This document shows, one piece after another, positions 1 through 9,062 of a stretch of 64,000 nt of DNA; the first letter of the stretch is position 1, and every line of letters starts with the position of its first letter. The position numbers were made by a program, and so were the translations under genes. Location of the stretch: positions 682,001 through 746,000 of the forward strand of contig NZ_LSYT01000002.1 in assembly GCF_001602525.1 (NCBI RefSeq), written 5' to 3'. The DNA comes from Flavobacterium chilense (GTDB lineage Bacteria > Bacteroidota > Bacteroidia > Flavobacteriales > Flavobacteriaceae). The notes under the pieces are model-generated. The model worked only from the letters and a program-made list of their open reading frames with translations. It ran no database searches and was not told the DNA's origin.

Positions 1-872
1 TCCAATTTATTAATCGAATTGTATATTTCGGCTAACTTATCATTGCTGGTTGCTCTAAAATAAGTACCATCGGTTTTACGGGCAATACTTTTCATTAATT
101 GCTCATCGATTTCTACTTTTTGCATTTTGAACAAAAATCCTCCGTTTGGCGCGTATGCATATGGAGATTCTGCCATTCCATTACTTCCCAAACCAATCGT
201 GTACACTTTAATTCCGTATTGTTTTGCAATATCAGATGCTGTTTCAGGTTCAATAAAACCAGCATTATTTACACCATCTGTCAATAAGATAATAACACGG
301 CTTTTTGCTTTACTGTCTTTAAGGCGGTTTACGGCAGTTGCTAATCCCATTCCAATTCCGGTTCCGTCCTGTAAAGTTGTATCGTATTTAATTCCTTTTA
401 TGGCTTCCAGAATAATTGCTTTATCACTTGTAACCGGAGTTTTTGTATAAGCCTCAGAAGCATATAAAACCAATCCGATTCTGTCATTAGGTCTTTCTTC
501 AACGAAATCCGAAGCAACTCTTTTTAAAGCTTCCATACGGTTTGGCTTTAAATCTTTGGCAAGCATACTTCCTGAAACGTCAATTGCCATTACAATATCA
601 ATTCCTTTAGTGGTTTTAGTCTGATTGCTAATATCTACTGTTCTTGGTCTTGCCAAAGCAATAATTAGAGAACTTAATGCGATAATTCTAAAAACGTATA
701 AACAAGGTTTTAGTTTCGTTAACCAGGACTCGCTATTTTTAAAACCCTGAGTCGAACTCATTTTTAAAGTAGCCGATTGTTGGTTGCGTTTCCAGAAAAA
801 CCAAGCAATTGCAATTGGAATTAATAGAAAGAGCCAAAAAAATTCTGGATTTAAAAAAGTTATTTTATTCAT
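1..872 (-). CDS. batA: BatA-like VWA membrane protein (3' end beyond window)
   Basis: This is a von Willebrand factor A protein of the Bat (Bacteroides aerotolerance) type; its C-terminus lies beyond the left edge. Reading from position 872, the visible 290 codons start MNKITFLNPEFF, have membrane segments near residues 10-27 and 57-75, then a VWA domain with an intact metal-site motif D98-x-S100-x-S102 (AIDVSGSM). Its ATG overlaps the TAA of the upstream BatD-like gene by one base, so the two are translationally coupled. It belongs to the minus-strand run moxR, DUF58, BatD-like, BatA. In this family MoxR ATPases act with VWA proteins, probably as envelope-stress chaperone complexes; the exact role here is inferred. 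The intact frame and typical order make the call firm. Confidence 0.9.
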   Translation of the reverse strand, partial: MNKITFLNPEFFWLFLLIPIAIAWFFWKRNQQSATLKMSSTQGFKNSESWLTKLKPCLYVFRIIALSSLIIALARPRTVDISNQTKTTKGIDIVMAIDVSGSMLAKDLKPNRMEALKRVASDFVEERPNDRIGLVLYASEAYTKTPVTSDKAIILEAIKGIKYDTTLQDGTGIGMGLATAVNRLKDSKAKSRVIILLTDGVNNAGFIEPETASDIAKQYGIKVYTIGLGSNGMAESPYAYAPNGGFLFKMQKVEIDEQLMKSIARKTDGTYFRATSNDKLAEIYNSINKL

Positions 873-2506
873 TAGTTACTTGCCTTTCTAAGTTCAACAG
901 AATTTAAAATTCGGGTTGTGATATCATTAGCATATTTATCGCCTTCTTCATGTATAATCAGAATTTGTTGTAATCCCTGATCTTGTTTGAAAAGCAAAAG
1001 TTCGTAATATGCCTTTGTACTTGTTTTGTCAATTGGATTAAATACAGACATGGTTCCGTATCCTTTTAATCCCTGAATGCCTTGGTTGGTTTGAAAATCT
1101 TCTTGTTTTACAATAATATTTTGTCCGCCCTGAGCTTCTATTACTTTTAGAGAACCTTCTAAAGCTTTTGCTAAATCAATTTCGGTAGGATTTTTAAACA
1201 TGCTGGTTGAAACCGTAACATAAAAATTACTGGTCATACTACCGTAACCAAACAGTTGCATCTCTTTAATTAAAGCCATGGTTTCTTTTGGAAGCACTTT
1301 TTGTGTGTCCATACGTTTTAGAACCTTTGGCGTTTCAATTAAAATTCCAGGATTTCCGTATTCACTTTTTACCCATTGACCTTCTAGTAATTCTTTTGAC
1401 GGATGTCCAAAAACATTGTCTTTTACATAACTGAATCCTTTAGTAGCGATAAAGAATGTAGTAGTTCCAACTAATAAAAGTAAAACAGTTCCAACTGCAA
1501 TAGCAATACGTTTGTTGCGTTTCTTTAATAATTGAAGTTTGATTTGCTTTTGTTTTTGCGCTTCATTTAATAATTGATCTTCTTCTTCAGCCGGAACTTC
1601 AGTTGGGATTGCATTATCAAGTGTTAAGATTACTTTTTGAATTTTGTTTCGGTCTTCGGTAATTTCAAAATCCAGCGGTTTAGATTTTGCAAATTTTACT
1701 AAATCCGCCTGACGTAAAACACGCTCCAGATTCTCAACTGTTTCAGGAGTTAGTGTCATTTTCTTTTTAGTAGAAGCAGTTTTGATTGCCAGAATCAATT
1801 CAGAAGTTGTGCTTTCCATTGCCGGAATATGAATGGCTTCTTCAATATAATTACGGGCAATATCTGTCAGTTCACTGTAGTATTCTTTAATTTCACCTTT
1901 TTGAACCAATTCTTTTTGCTCCAGATTGTTTAGTAAGCTTGTCGCTTTTTCAATTGGAGTTTTGTATACTTCTTCTTCGATTTTTTTCTGCTGACGTTTT
2001 TTAATAAACCAATACACAAAAACACCAATTCCTATAAGAACGATAACTCCCAAAAGATATTTCCACCAATCGCCCATACCAGTTTCATCAACTGTAATGT
2101 CTTTGATGTCGTACATTTTTTGTTGCAATGTGTCTACTTTTACATTAGCAACTTCAACACGAATAGAATCAGATAAATAAGGTTTTTTGTCAATTAAAAT
2201 CTGAACACTCGGAATTACATATTTTCCGGAATCAAATTGAGTTAAGCCATATTTTTTTATTAATTCATAAGTGTCATTTTTCTTCACAGTGTCAACAGGG
2301 TAGGATTGAATTACTTCTAACGCACCAAATTTTTTCTGTTTTGGAAATACTACTTTTGATTTTGAACTGACAACGGTTTTGAGTGTTAACTTGAACTCAG
2401 CCCCAATTTTATTTTTTGTAGTATCAATGCTTGTCTCTACTTGTTTTTGCTGCGCAAAAATAGCTGAGGAAAGTAAAAATAAAAATATGTAAAACTTTAA
2501 TTTCAT
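872..2506 (-). CDS. BatD-like membrane protein
   Basis: This 544-residue protein starts with a signal peptide (residues 1-18, MKLKFYIFLFLLSSAIFA), followed by a beta-rich extracytoplasmic region to about 145, a membrane helix at about 148-168, a cytoplasmic helical segment with charged KKRQQKK and a second membrane helix near 335-355. The C-terminal part (370-544) resembles a secreted or periplasmic domain of unknown function. The position between DUF58 and batA, and the overall two-helix plan, match the BatD/oxygen-tolerance protein found in moxR-bat operons of Bacteroidota. It is not an enzyme by any motif I can see. Its stop codon overlaps the batA start, suggesting coupled synthesis. The family call rests mainly on context and topology. 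Confidence 0.75.
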   Translation of the reverse strand: MKLKFYIFLFLLSSAIFAQQKQVETSIDTTKNKIGAEFKLTLKTVVSSKSKVVFPKQKKFGALEVIQSYPVDTVKKNDTYELIKKYGLTQFDSGKYVIPSVQILIDKKPYLSDSIRVEVANVKVDTLQQKMYDIKDITVDETGMGDWWKYLLGVIVLIGIGVFVYWFIKKRQQKKIEEEVYKTPIEKATSLLNNLEQKELVQKGEIKEYYSELTDIARNYIEEAIHIPAMESTTSELILAIKTASTKKKMTLTPETVENLERVLRQADLVKFAKSKPLDFEITEDRNKIQKVILTLDNAIPTEVPAEEEDQLLNEAQKQKQIKLQLLKKRNKRIAIAVGTVLLLLVGTTTFFIATKGFSYVKDNVFGHPSKELLEGQWVKSEYGNPGILIETPKVLKRMDTQKVLPKETMALIKEMQLFGYGSMTSNFYVTVSTSMFKNPTEIDLAKALEGSLKVIEAQGGQNIIVKQEDFQTNQGIQGLKGYGTMSVFNPIDKTSTKAYYELLLFKQDQGLQQILIIHEEGDKYANDITTRILNSVELRKASN

Positions 2507-2604
2507 TTGATTAACGATTGAAGATTAACGAATTTTGATTTCAGATTTTTGTCTGAAATGGAATGATTTACTATTTCCTTTAAATTGTAATCTTTTTTAT
2601 TTTA

Positions 2605-2961
2605 TTATGAATTATTTTTCGATGTTTTAATACTTGAAACGAATATTGATATTAATTCATTAACTTCTATTTTAGCCTTTGTTAGATTTTCTACATCAGT
2701 TGATAAATTTGCTTTCTCAATTATTTTCAAGCAAACAAAAGTTTCTCTTAATTCCTTTAAACAAATTCCCATTTTATGAACAAAGTCTTTTTTGCTTTCT
2801 GCACTTTGTGCTTCTCCATAATTTAGAGCAGGTGATGTGCTGGATCTTGTTATTTGTCCTAATAAATGATTTCCAGCGTAGTTCTTTTCAAATTTAATAG
2901 TTAATGTTATTATGCTTGCAGCAAAATCAATCAATCTATTTTCTAGCTCCTGTTTAGTCAT
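2605..2961 (-). CDS. Four-helix bundle protein (23S rRNA intervening-sequence type)
   Basis: The 118-residue product is predicted almost all helical, with the family hallmarks LxxRLIDFAASI near the start, then NHLLGQITRSSTSPALNYGEAQ and a KMGICLKELRET stretch. These are typical of the four-helix-bundle family first described from intervening sequences in bacterial 23S rRNA genes. Members are scattered singly through Bacteroidota genomes and their function is unknown. Here the gene sits inside the moxR-bat operon, on the same strand, separated by 98 bp from the BatD-like gene and 63 bp from the DUF58 gene. Both spacers hold short inverted words (see findings), so it looks like a later insertion rather than an original operon member. 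Confidence 0.85.
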   Translation of the reverse strand: MTKQELENRLIDFAASIITLTIKFEKNYAGNHLLGQITRSSTSPALNYGEAQSAESKKDFVHKMGICLKELRETFVCLKIIEKANLSTDVENLTKAKIEVNELISIFVSSIKTSKNNS

Positions 2962-3024
2962 TTTTATTATTCATTAATCAAATCCATCCCAAATCAGTAA
3001 TCGTTAATCAGAAATCAAAAATAA

Positions 3025-3888
3025 TCACCTTGATTTAAAATAGCCCAGTAATTTGGTCACATAGTTTTCGTCGACTCTTGTGTTTACAACACCTGCGCCG
3101 GATTTGCTGAAAATATCCTTGAAATAATTTACTCTTTCGTGATAATGCTTTTCGTAATTCATTCTCACAGTTTTCGAGCCAGTATCGACCAATTGAATTT
3201 TCCCTGTTTCGGCATCCAGCATTGTAACCATTCCTAAGTTTGGGATTTTTTCTTCACGAATATCATAAACTCTAACACCTGTAATATCATGTTTTTTAGA
3301 AGCAATCTTTAAAGTCTGCTCATAATTTTCAGACATGAAATCAGAAATCATAAAAACAATTGCTTTCTTTTTCTGAGTTCCTGACAAAAATTTTAAAGCA
3401 GCTCCAACATCTGTTTTTTGGCTTTTTGGTTCAAATTCGATCAATTCACGAATGATTCTCAAAACATGCGAGCGACCTTTTTTGGGCGGAATATACAACT
3501 CTACATTGTCAGAAAATAATATTAAACCAATTTTGTCATTATTTTGTGTAGCCGAAAAAGCCATCGTTGCCGCAATTTCGGTGACGATGTCTTTTTTAAA
3601 CTGACTTTTTGAACCAAAACCTTCAGAACCCGAAATATCAACCATTAAAACCATGGTCAATTCCCGTTCCTCTTCAAAAACTTTTACGTGGGCTTCGTTG
3701 TAGCGTGCAGTTACATTCCAGTCGATGTTACGAATGTCATCGCCATATTGGTATTGACGTACTTCACTAAAAGTCATCCCTCGTCCTTTAAATGAAGAGT
3801 GATATTCTCCCGAAAAGATGTGATTACTCAGTCTTTTGGTTTTGATTTCTATTTTCCGTACTTTTTTTAAAAGCTCTTTTGTATCCAT
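3025..3888 (-). CDS. DUF58 domain protein
   Basis: This 287-residue cytoplasmic protein has the DUF58 signature region at residues 30-65 (GRGMTFSEVRQYQYGDDIRNIDWNVTAR, shown here only as GRGMTFSEVRQY and RNIDWNVTAR) and a VWA-like fold with the motif VDISGSEGF at about residue 83, matching a MIDAS metal site D-x-S-x-S. DUF58 proteins are standard partners of MoxR AAA+ ATPases and are encoded next to them; here moxR lies 80 bp upstream. No signal peptide or membrane segment is seen. The product probably serves as an adaptor or target-recruiting subunit for the MoxR complex, which is inferred from family context. Length and motifs are normal. Confidence 0.9.
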   Translation of the reverse strand: MDTKELLKKVRKIEIKTKRLSNHIFSGEYHSSFKGRGMTFSEVRQYQYGDDIRNIDWNVTARYNEAHVKVFEEERELTMVLMVDISGSEGFGSKSQFKKDIVTEIAATMAFSATQNNDKIGLILFSDNVELYIPPKKGRSHVLRIIRELIEFEPKSQKTDVGAALKFLSGTQKKKAIVFMISDFMSENYEQTLKIASKKHDITGVRVYDIREEKIPNLGMVTMLDAETGKIQLVDTGSKTVRMNYEKHYHERVNYFKDIFSKSGAGVVNTRVDENYVTKLLGYFKSR

Positions 3889-3968
3889 TTTATTTGTTTA
3901 AAGTTTAAAGTTTAGAAGTTTCAAGTCTGTCTTGCAACAACCTGAAACCTGAAACTTGAAACAAATTT

Positions 3969-4973
3969 TTAAGGTACTTCAATCTCGTTTACGATTTTGT
4001 TGATAATGTCTACAGAAGTAATGTTTTCGGCTTCAGCCTCATACGTTATTCCAACTCTGTGACGTAAAACATCATGTACAACTGCACGAACATCTTCCGG
4101 AATTACATATCCGCGACGTTTGATGAAAGCGTAACATTTTGCTGCATTAGCTAAATTGATACTTCCACGTGGAGATGCTCCAAAACTAATAAGAGGTTTT
4201 AGGTCGGCAAGTTTGTACTTCTCTGGATAACGAGTAGCAAAGATGATATCTAGAATGTATTTTTCGATTTTTTCGTCCATGTAAACTTCACGAACAGCTT
4301 CCTGTGCGCGCAAAATTTGCTCTACAGAAACTACAGGATTTACTTTTTCGTAAGATCCTTTTAAGTTTTGACGAATTACAAAACGCTCTTCGTCAATTTT
4401 TGGATAATCAATTACAGTTTTTAGCATAAAACGATCGACTTGTGCTTCAGGAAGTTGGTATGTTCCTTCTTGCTCAACAGGGTTTTGAGTTGCTAATACT
4501 AAAAACGGACGATCCAGTTTAAAAGTGGTATCACCAATCGTAACTTGTTTTTCCTGCATCGCCTCTAAAAGTGCTGACTGAACTTTTGCAGGAGCACGGT
4601 TAATCTCATCAGCAAGGACGAAATTTGCAAAGATTGGCCCTTTTTTAATCGAGAATTCGTTTGCTTTGATGTTGTAAATCATCGTTCCAATAACATCGGC
4701 AGGTAATAAATCCGGAGTAAACTGGATACGGCTAAAGGAACCTTGTACCGCTTGCGACAATGTATTTATTGCTAAAGTTTTGGCTAATCCGGGAACACCT
4801 TCAAGTAAAATATGACCTTGACCTAAAAGCCCGATTAATAAACGCTCGACCATATGTTTCTGGCCCACAATAACTTTGTTCATTTCCATTGTAAGAAGGT
4901 CTATAAAAGCACTTTCTCTTTCAATTTTTTCATTTATCGCTCTGATGTCTAAAGTCGTTGTATTTTCTTCCAT
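3969..4973 (-). CDS. moxR: MoxR family AAA+ ATPase
   Basis: A 334-residue AAA+ ATPase of the MoxR family. The Walker A motif is GVPGLAKT at residues 59-66, the Walker B region includes LADEINRAPAKVQ near residue 125, and a sensor-1-like stretch ATQNPVEQEGTY follows. The C-terminal lid domain ends at the C-terminus without extensions, as usual. It is the first gene of the minus-strand moxR-DUF58-BatD-BatA series, and MoxR proteins act as chaperone-like ATPases on VWA partners. The start ATG at 4973 gives a normal N-terminus. The spacer to the next gene (3889-3968) holds word-like repeats of the type GTTTAAAGTTT / CCTGAAAC, so strict cotranscription is likely but not shown. Confidence 0.95.
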   Translation of the reverse strand: MEENTTTLDIRAINEKIERESAFIDLLTMEMNKVIVGQKHMVERLLIGLLGQGHILLEGVPGLAKTLAINTLSQAVQGSFSRIQFTPDLLPADVIGTMIYNIKANEFSIKKGPIFANFVLADEINRAPAKVQSALLEAMQEKQVTIGDTTFKLDRPFLVLATQNPVEQEGTYQLPEAQVDRFMLKTVIDYPKIDEERFVIRQNLKGSYEKVNPVVSVEQILRAQEAVREVYMDEKIEKYILDIIFATRYPEKYKLADLKPLISFGASPRGSINLANAAKCYAFIKRRGYVIPEDVRAVVHDVLRHRVGITYEAEAENITSVDIINKIVNEIEVP

Positions 4974-5196
4974 ATAAATATTTTTAAAACCTTTTTGAAA
5001 CGTTGATTTTTAAGCGTTACTTTTGAGAGTGCAAATTGAATATTTTTTGAGAAGTAAGATGTTAAAGAATGGTTAAAACTTCGACCAAAGCTCTAATTTT
5101 AAGGACGAATTGTGATTCTATTTTTATATTTTTAAGAACTTTGATGATTATGCTTTACAAAAGCATATTTATTACCAAAAATAACGCAATAATACC

Positions 5197-6072
5197 ATGA
5201 GTAAAACAACTTTATCGCCTATAATTTCGGGCACTATGAATTGGGGAGTATGGGATAAAAACCTTACAACTAAAGAAATGGAAAACCTGATACAGCTTTG
5301 TATCGAAAACAAAATCACCACTTTTGATCACGCCGACATTTACGGTTCATATACTACCGAAGCTGATTTTGGAAAAGCATTTCATGCCAGTAAAATTTCA
5401 CGTGAAAAATTACAATTAATTACGAAATGCGGAATTCAGATGATTGCTGAAAAACGCCCGGAAAACAAAATCAAACACTACGAATATTCAAAAGAATATA
5501 TCATTTGGTCTGTAGAACAATCTTTAAAAAACTTAAAAACAGATTATGTTGATGTTTTTTTATTACACAGACCAAGTCCGCTTATGCAGGCTGATGAAAT
5601 TGCTGAAGCAGTGGAGAAATTAAAAGGGCAAGGGAAAATTATTGATTTCGGACTTTCGAATTTTACGAGTTCGCAAACAGAATTAATTCGTCAGAAAACA
5701 GAAGTAAGTTACAATCAGGTGCAGTTTTCAGCAACTAATTATGAGCCTATGGTTGACGGAAGTTTTGATTATATGCAAACACACGGAATTCGACCATTGT
5801 CATGGAATCCGCTTGGGACTGTTTTTAGAGAAGACACTAAAAAAACACGTCGTTTGAAAAAATTGCTGGCAGAATTAGTTCAAAAATACGGATTTGGTTC
5901 TGATACACTTTTACTAGCCTGGATCTTAAAACATCCTGCTGCAGTTATTCCAATTGCCGGAACAGTAAACATTGCGCGAATCCAATCTTTGATGAGAGCA
6001 GTTGAACTGGAAATGGATAAAGAAGACTGGTTTGCTATCTGGACAGAAAGCATGGGCGACGATGTAGCTTAA
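5197..6072 (+). CDS. Aldo/keto reductase
   Basis: The 291-residue product is a soluble NADPH-dependent oxidoreductase of the aldo/keto reductase superfamily, closest in feel to the YdhF group. The catalytic tetrad is visible: Asp44 and Tyr49 in TFDHADIYG, Lys77 in LITKCG and His124 in FLLHRPSP. The cofactor-binding C-terminal stretch around IPIAGTVNIARIQ (about 250-263) is also typical. The substrate cannot be read from sequence. The gene is transcribed divergently from moxR with a 223-bp spacer and is followed by an SDR gene 139 bp downstream; that gap contains a perfect 13-bp inverted repeat. Confidence 0.93.
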   Translation: MSKTTLSPIISGTMNWGVWDKNLTTKEMENLIQLCIENKITTFDHADIYGSYTTEADFGKAFHASKISREKLQLITKCGIQMIAEKRPENKIKHYEYSKEYIIWSVEQSLKNLKTDYVDVFLLHRPSPLMQADEIAEAVEKLKGQGKIIDFGLSNFTSSQTELIRQKTEVSYNQVQFSATNYEPMVDGSFDYMQTHGIRPLSWNPLGTVFREDTKKTRRLKKLLAELVQKYGFGSDTLLLAWILKHPAAVIPIAGTVNIARIQSLMRAVELEMDKEDWFAIWTESMGDDVA

Positions 6073-6149
6073 TCAAGTTTTTAGTCTCAGTTTTCAGTAA
6101 TCAGTTGGACTAGATTATTTTGAAATTCACTTTGGTGCAGAAAATATTT

Positions 6150-6195
6150 TGCCACAGATTAAAAATCATTGAAATCATTTTAATCTGTGGTAAAA
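6150..6195. repeat. Intergenic inverted repeat (CCACAGATTAAAA stem)
   Basis: CCACAGATTAAAA at 6152-6164 is perfectly complementary to TTTTAATCTGTGG at 6178-6190, leaving a 13-base loop. The element sits between the aldo/keto reductase and SDR genes. It is followed by an A-rich rather than T-rich tract on the plus strand, so it could act as a weak terminator or an RNA stabilising hairpin. The same kind of word (GCCACGGATTAAAA, TTTAATCTGTGCG) recurs in the spacer at 57705-57850, which points to a dispersed repeat family. Confidence 0.8.
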
Positions 6196-6211
6196 AAATA
6201 AAAAATATAGA

Positions 6212-6964
6212 ATGAAAAAAACAGTTTTAATTACTGGAGCTACAAGCGGAATTGGAAAAGCAACCGCTCAGATTCTGGCAAAAAATAATTATAGAGTTGT
6301 TCTTTGCGGAAGACGAAAAGAACGTTTAGATGAACTGGAGAAAGAGCTTTCGGCTTTTACAGAAGTTCATTGTTTATCTTTTGATGTTCGGGATAAAGAT
6401 GCTGTTCTAAAAAGCATTGATTCTCTGCCATCAGCATTTTCGACAATTGATGTTTTAATCAATAATGCCGGTAACGCACATGGTTTAGATCCAATTCAAA
6501 CGGGAGATTTAGATGATTGGGATGCTATGATTGATATTAACGTAAAAGGACTTTTGTATGTTTCGAAAGCGGTGATTCCGAAAATGACAGAGCAAAAATC
6601 GGGACATATTATCAATATTGGATCAACCGCGGCAAAAGAAGTTTATCCTAACGGAAATGTGTATTGCGGAACAAAACATGCTGTTGATGCTATTACTGCA
6701 GGAATGCGAATCGATTTAAATCCGTTTGGGATCAGAGTAGGGGCAATTCATCCCGGAATGGTTGCAACCGAATTTAGCGAAGTACGTTTTAAAGGTGATA
6801 CCGAAAGAGCTTCGAATGTCTATAAAGGCTTTGATCCGTTGCAGGCAGAAGATATTGCTGATATTATTCATTTTGTGGTTTCAAGACCGTATCATGTAAA
6901 TATTGCCGATCTGGTGGTGATGAGTACAGCACAGGCATCATCAACAATTGTGAAAAGAGATTAA
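6212..6964 (+). CDS. SDR family NAD(P)-dependent oxidoreductase (YdfG-like)
   Basis: A 250-residue classical short-chain dehydrogenase/reductase. It shows the Rossmann motif TGATSGIG at residues 8-15, NNAG at 84-87, catalytic Ser138 and the YxxxK pair Tyr151/Lys155 (YCGTK). Arg34-Arg35 after the second beta strand (CGRRKER) favours NADPH. The overall sequence, including IHPGMVATEFSEVRFKGD, resembles the YdfG group of 3-hydroxy acid / serine dehydrogenases, so a 3-hydroxy acid substrate is plausible but not proven. The neighbouring aldo/keto reductase could form a small reductase pair with it. Confidence 0.92.
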   Translation: MKKTVLITGATSGIGKATAQILAKNNYRVVLCGRRKERLDELEKELSAFTEVHCLSFDVRDKDAVLKSIDSLPSAFSTIDVLINNAGNAHGLDPIQTGDLDDWDAMIDINVKGLLYVSKAVIPKMTEQKSGHIINIGSTAAKEVYPNGNVYCGTKHAVDAITAGMRIDLNPFGIRVGAIHPGMVATEFSEVRFKGDTERASNVYKGFDPLQAEDIADIIHFVVSRPYHVNIADLVVMSTAQASSTIVKRD

Positions 6965-6972
6965 TTAGGTTT

Positions 6973-7078
6973 TTAGACTAGCTTAGATTTCTTAGCTTTG
7001 AATATTTACACAATCTAAGAAATCTAGTGGTCTAAATTTCAATAATCTAACAAGTCTAAATCATCTAAGCTAGTCTAA
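6973..7078. repeat. Long intergenic hairpin repeat
   Basis: TTAGACTAGCTTAG (6973-6986) pairs perfectly with CTAAGCTAGTCTAA (7065-7078), and inside it AGATTTCTTAG (about 6985-6995) pairs with CTAAGAAATCT (7015-7025). The spacer is made of variations on the words TCTAA and AATCTA, a pattern seen in several other spacers of this window. It separates the SDR gene from the AlbA_2 gene and could form a long stem in RNA. Confidence 0.75.
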
Positions 7079-7090
7079 CAATCTATAAAA

Positions 7091-8248
7091 ATGATCAATA
7101 AACGCCTTTTAATAAAAAACCTACTGGCTCATAATGACGAGAGCAGTTTTTATGATAAAAAAAGGCAGCTGAATTTGCATTCACGCGAAGGAAAAGGGAA
7201 ATTCCTGAAACACATTTGTGCGTTATCCAATTCAAATCCAACAAACAACTCTTATATTGTGGTTGGTGTCGAAGATCATGACAATGAAATTGTAGGTGAT
7301 GATTTTTTTGATGATAGCAGAATCCAGAATCTCGTAAATGCTTTTTTAGAGAATCCACCCAAGATTCAATATGAAAATGTACCCTTTCCTAACCTTCCAA
7401 AAGATAAAGTAATTGGATTAGTTACCATTAAGCCCAAAAGTAAAATTTCGTATTTTAAAAAAGGAATTCATACTATTCTTGCCAACAGCATTTTTGTGAG
7501 ACGTGGCAGTAATTCGATTCCGGTAGACGAAGGACAAGAAGTTGAAAAAAACAATCAGAATACAGAAACAGTTATTGGGATCGAAAACAGTTCCCGCAAC
7601 AGTATTCAGTATACACTTGATGGTGTAATTGATTTTATGAATTTCAGGCATAAAGATATGTCGCCTAAATACCGAGTTTTTAAAGAATTGTTTGTGATTT
7701 GCTGGGCAGGAGTTCCTAAAAAATCAAGAGATAAAACCTTTTTATCACGAGTAGATATCGAATTGATCAACGAACAAATTAAACTTTTTTATTCGGCTCA
7801 GGATGTTGTTACGATTGTTTTTGATGATGACAGTTTTACGATCACAGAATATGTTCCGTTAGGGCTAAATGATAAAACAAGTTATTATCCATTAGAAAAA
7901 CAAACCATTCATTTTTTTGACAATGGTTATTATAAAATTGATCGCGAGATGCTTTTTCAGCCTCCTGAATTCAATAGAAAAATGCTTTACCATATTTATA
8001 ATTCGAATATGGCATTGCTTCAAAAATTGCAAAAAGACATTCCGTTATCAGATCGTGAATTAAAAGATCTGGAAAATCTTCCATCGACTTTTATGATTTG
8101 TTATTTAAATGGTTTTGATGATGCGAAACAGAAACTAATTGATGCTAAATTGCTTCTAAAACCATTTGGCCCCGTTTATTTGTCTTTTAAAGAGGCGTTG
8201 AGGGTTTTACGTAAAATGAAATATGATTTTCAGGAAGGCTCTAAATAA
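7091..8248 (+). CDS. AlbA_2 (Schlafen-like) ATP-binding domain protein
   Basis: The 385-residue protein has an N-terminal AlbA_2 domain (about residues 15-145). Visible hallmarks are the start of the domain at ESSFYDKKRQLNLHS, the core ICALSNSNP..YIVVGVEDHDNEIVGDD (given here in parts) and the end IFVRRGSNSIPVD. This fold, earlier called divergent AAA-4, binds nucleic acid or nucleotide in Schlafen-type and transcription-linked proteins. The remaining 240 residues are not recognised and are typical of Flavobacteriaceae homologues. No neighbouring gene clarifies its role; it converges on the lipoprotein gene at 8255 with only six bases between stops. Confidence 0.8.
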   Translation: MINKRLLIKNLLAHNDESSFYDKKRQLNLHSREGKGKFLKHICALSNSNPTNNSYIVVGVEDHDNEIVGDDFFDDSRIQNLVNAFLENPPKIQYENVPFPNLPKDKVIGLVTIKPKSKISYFKKGIHTILANSIFVRRGSNSIPVDEGQEVEKNNQNTETVIGIENSSRNSIQYTLDGVIDFMNFRHKDMSPKYRVFKELFVICWAGVPKKSRDKTFLSRVDIELINEQIKLFYSAQDVVTIVFDDDSFTITEYVPLGLNDKTSYYPLEKQTIHFFDNGYYKIDREMLFQPPEFNRKMLYHIYNSNMALLQKLQKDIPLSDRELKDLENLPSTFMICYLNGFDDAKQKLIDAKLLLKPFGPVYLSFKEALRVLRKMKYDFQEGSK

Positions 8249-8254
8249 AGTGGA

Positions 8255-8998
8255 TTAGTGATAAATTAAATATTTACTGATTTCATCATAGAGAAATAAA
8301 ATTTCTTTTGGTCCATCTGCATACGAAGCAGCTTCATAAGAGTTGTAATATAAAAGCAGGCCTTTGTTGGTGTAAAAAATGTTTTGTGGCAATTGAAATT
8401 TGTCGTTTTCAAACATTAAACCTGTTGCGTTAATATTTGACTTTTCGGGAATATGGTATTTCTTTCTAAATTCTCTTTCGGCGAAAGCCTTAAATTCTTC
8501 AGCGTTTCTAAATAGCTTATTGTTTGAAATAATTTTTCCTGTTTTTGAATTGAAGATTAAGGAACTAAAACCTTGATAACCATGTGCTCCTCCTGTAAAA
8601 GTATAATGATCTATTTTGATGTTTAAGACCTGATTTGATTCAAATTCGACATCTCCTTTTATTTTTCCTTCCCAGCCAAAAGTTTCTGTTGGAAATTTTC
8701 TATGCATTTCTTCATAAGAGTTAATAAAAGAAGCGGCTAGAGTTTTGTAGTCATTTGCCTTTGAAGCATCATCTTCAAAATAAACGATTTCTTTAATCAC
8801 CGAAAAAACTTTTTTGTTGATACTGTCAGCGACTATCGGAATATTTTTTGCAATAGGAACTTCGATCGTGATTTTTGGACAATCGTTTTTGCAAGGTATA
8901 TTGGATTCTTTTTCAAATGTCTCATTTTCAAATGAAAGCTCTTTATTACAACTACTAAGTAGTACGAACAAAAAGACTAATAAAGTGGAATGTTTCAT
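8255..8998 (-). CDS. DUF4163/DUF3298 (RsiV-like) lipoprotein
   Basis: A 247-residue predicted lipoprotein: a signal peptide with lipobox LLSSC, Cys17 being the lipidated residue. The body has the two-part arrangement of DUF4163 plus DUF3298, with the hallmark YTFTGGAHGYQG at about 143-154 and a C-terminal stretch YYNSYEAASYADGPKEI. RsiV, the lysozyme-sensing anti-sigma factor of Bacillus, has the same extracellular domain, but this protein has no cytoplasmic anti-sigma part, so the function is open. A -7 like element TACCTTTG reads toward it at 9021-9028 on the minus strand, giving a leader of about 20 bases. Confidence 0.85.
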   Translation of the reverse strand: MKHSTLLVFLFVLLSSCNKELSFENETFEKESNIPCKNDCPKITIEVPIAKNIPIVADSINKKVFSVIKEIVYFEDDASKANDYKTLAASFINSYEEMHRKFPTETFGWEGKIKGDVEFESNQVLNIKIDHYTFTGGAHGYQGFSSLIFNSKTGKIISNNKLFRNAEEFKAFAEREFRKKYHIPEKSNINATGLMFENDKFQLPQNIFYTNKGLLLYYNSYEAASYADGPKEILFLYDEISKYLIYH

Positions 8999-9020
8999 GT
9001 CAAAAAGTGTTAATTATATA

Positions 9021-9028
9021 CAAAGGTA
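9021..9028 (-). promoter_or_regulatory. -7 element for the RsiV-like lipoprotein gene
   Basis: The minus strand reads TACCTTTG here, a full match to the Bacteroidota -7 consensus TAnnTTTG, 22 bases before the ATG at 8998. No good -33 TTG element is seen at the right distance, so this is a partial promoter match. Confidence 0.5.
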
Positions 9029-9062
9029 AGGAGTTGTGTCAGGATTAGAATAAATTAAAAGG

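Noticed and set aside
127..450. Plus-strand open frame of 107 codons inside the BatA region
   Set aside because: It lies opposite the batA frame, whose VWA motifs are clear; the plus frame has no recognisable protein features.
2605..2961. Four-helix-bundle gene as sign of an rRNA intervening sequence
   Set aside because: No rRNA sequence flanks it; it lies inside the moxR-bat operon.
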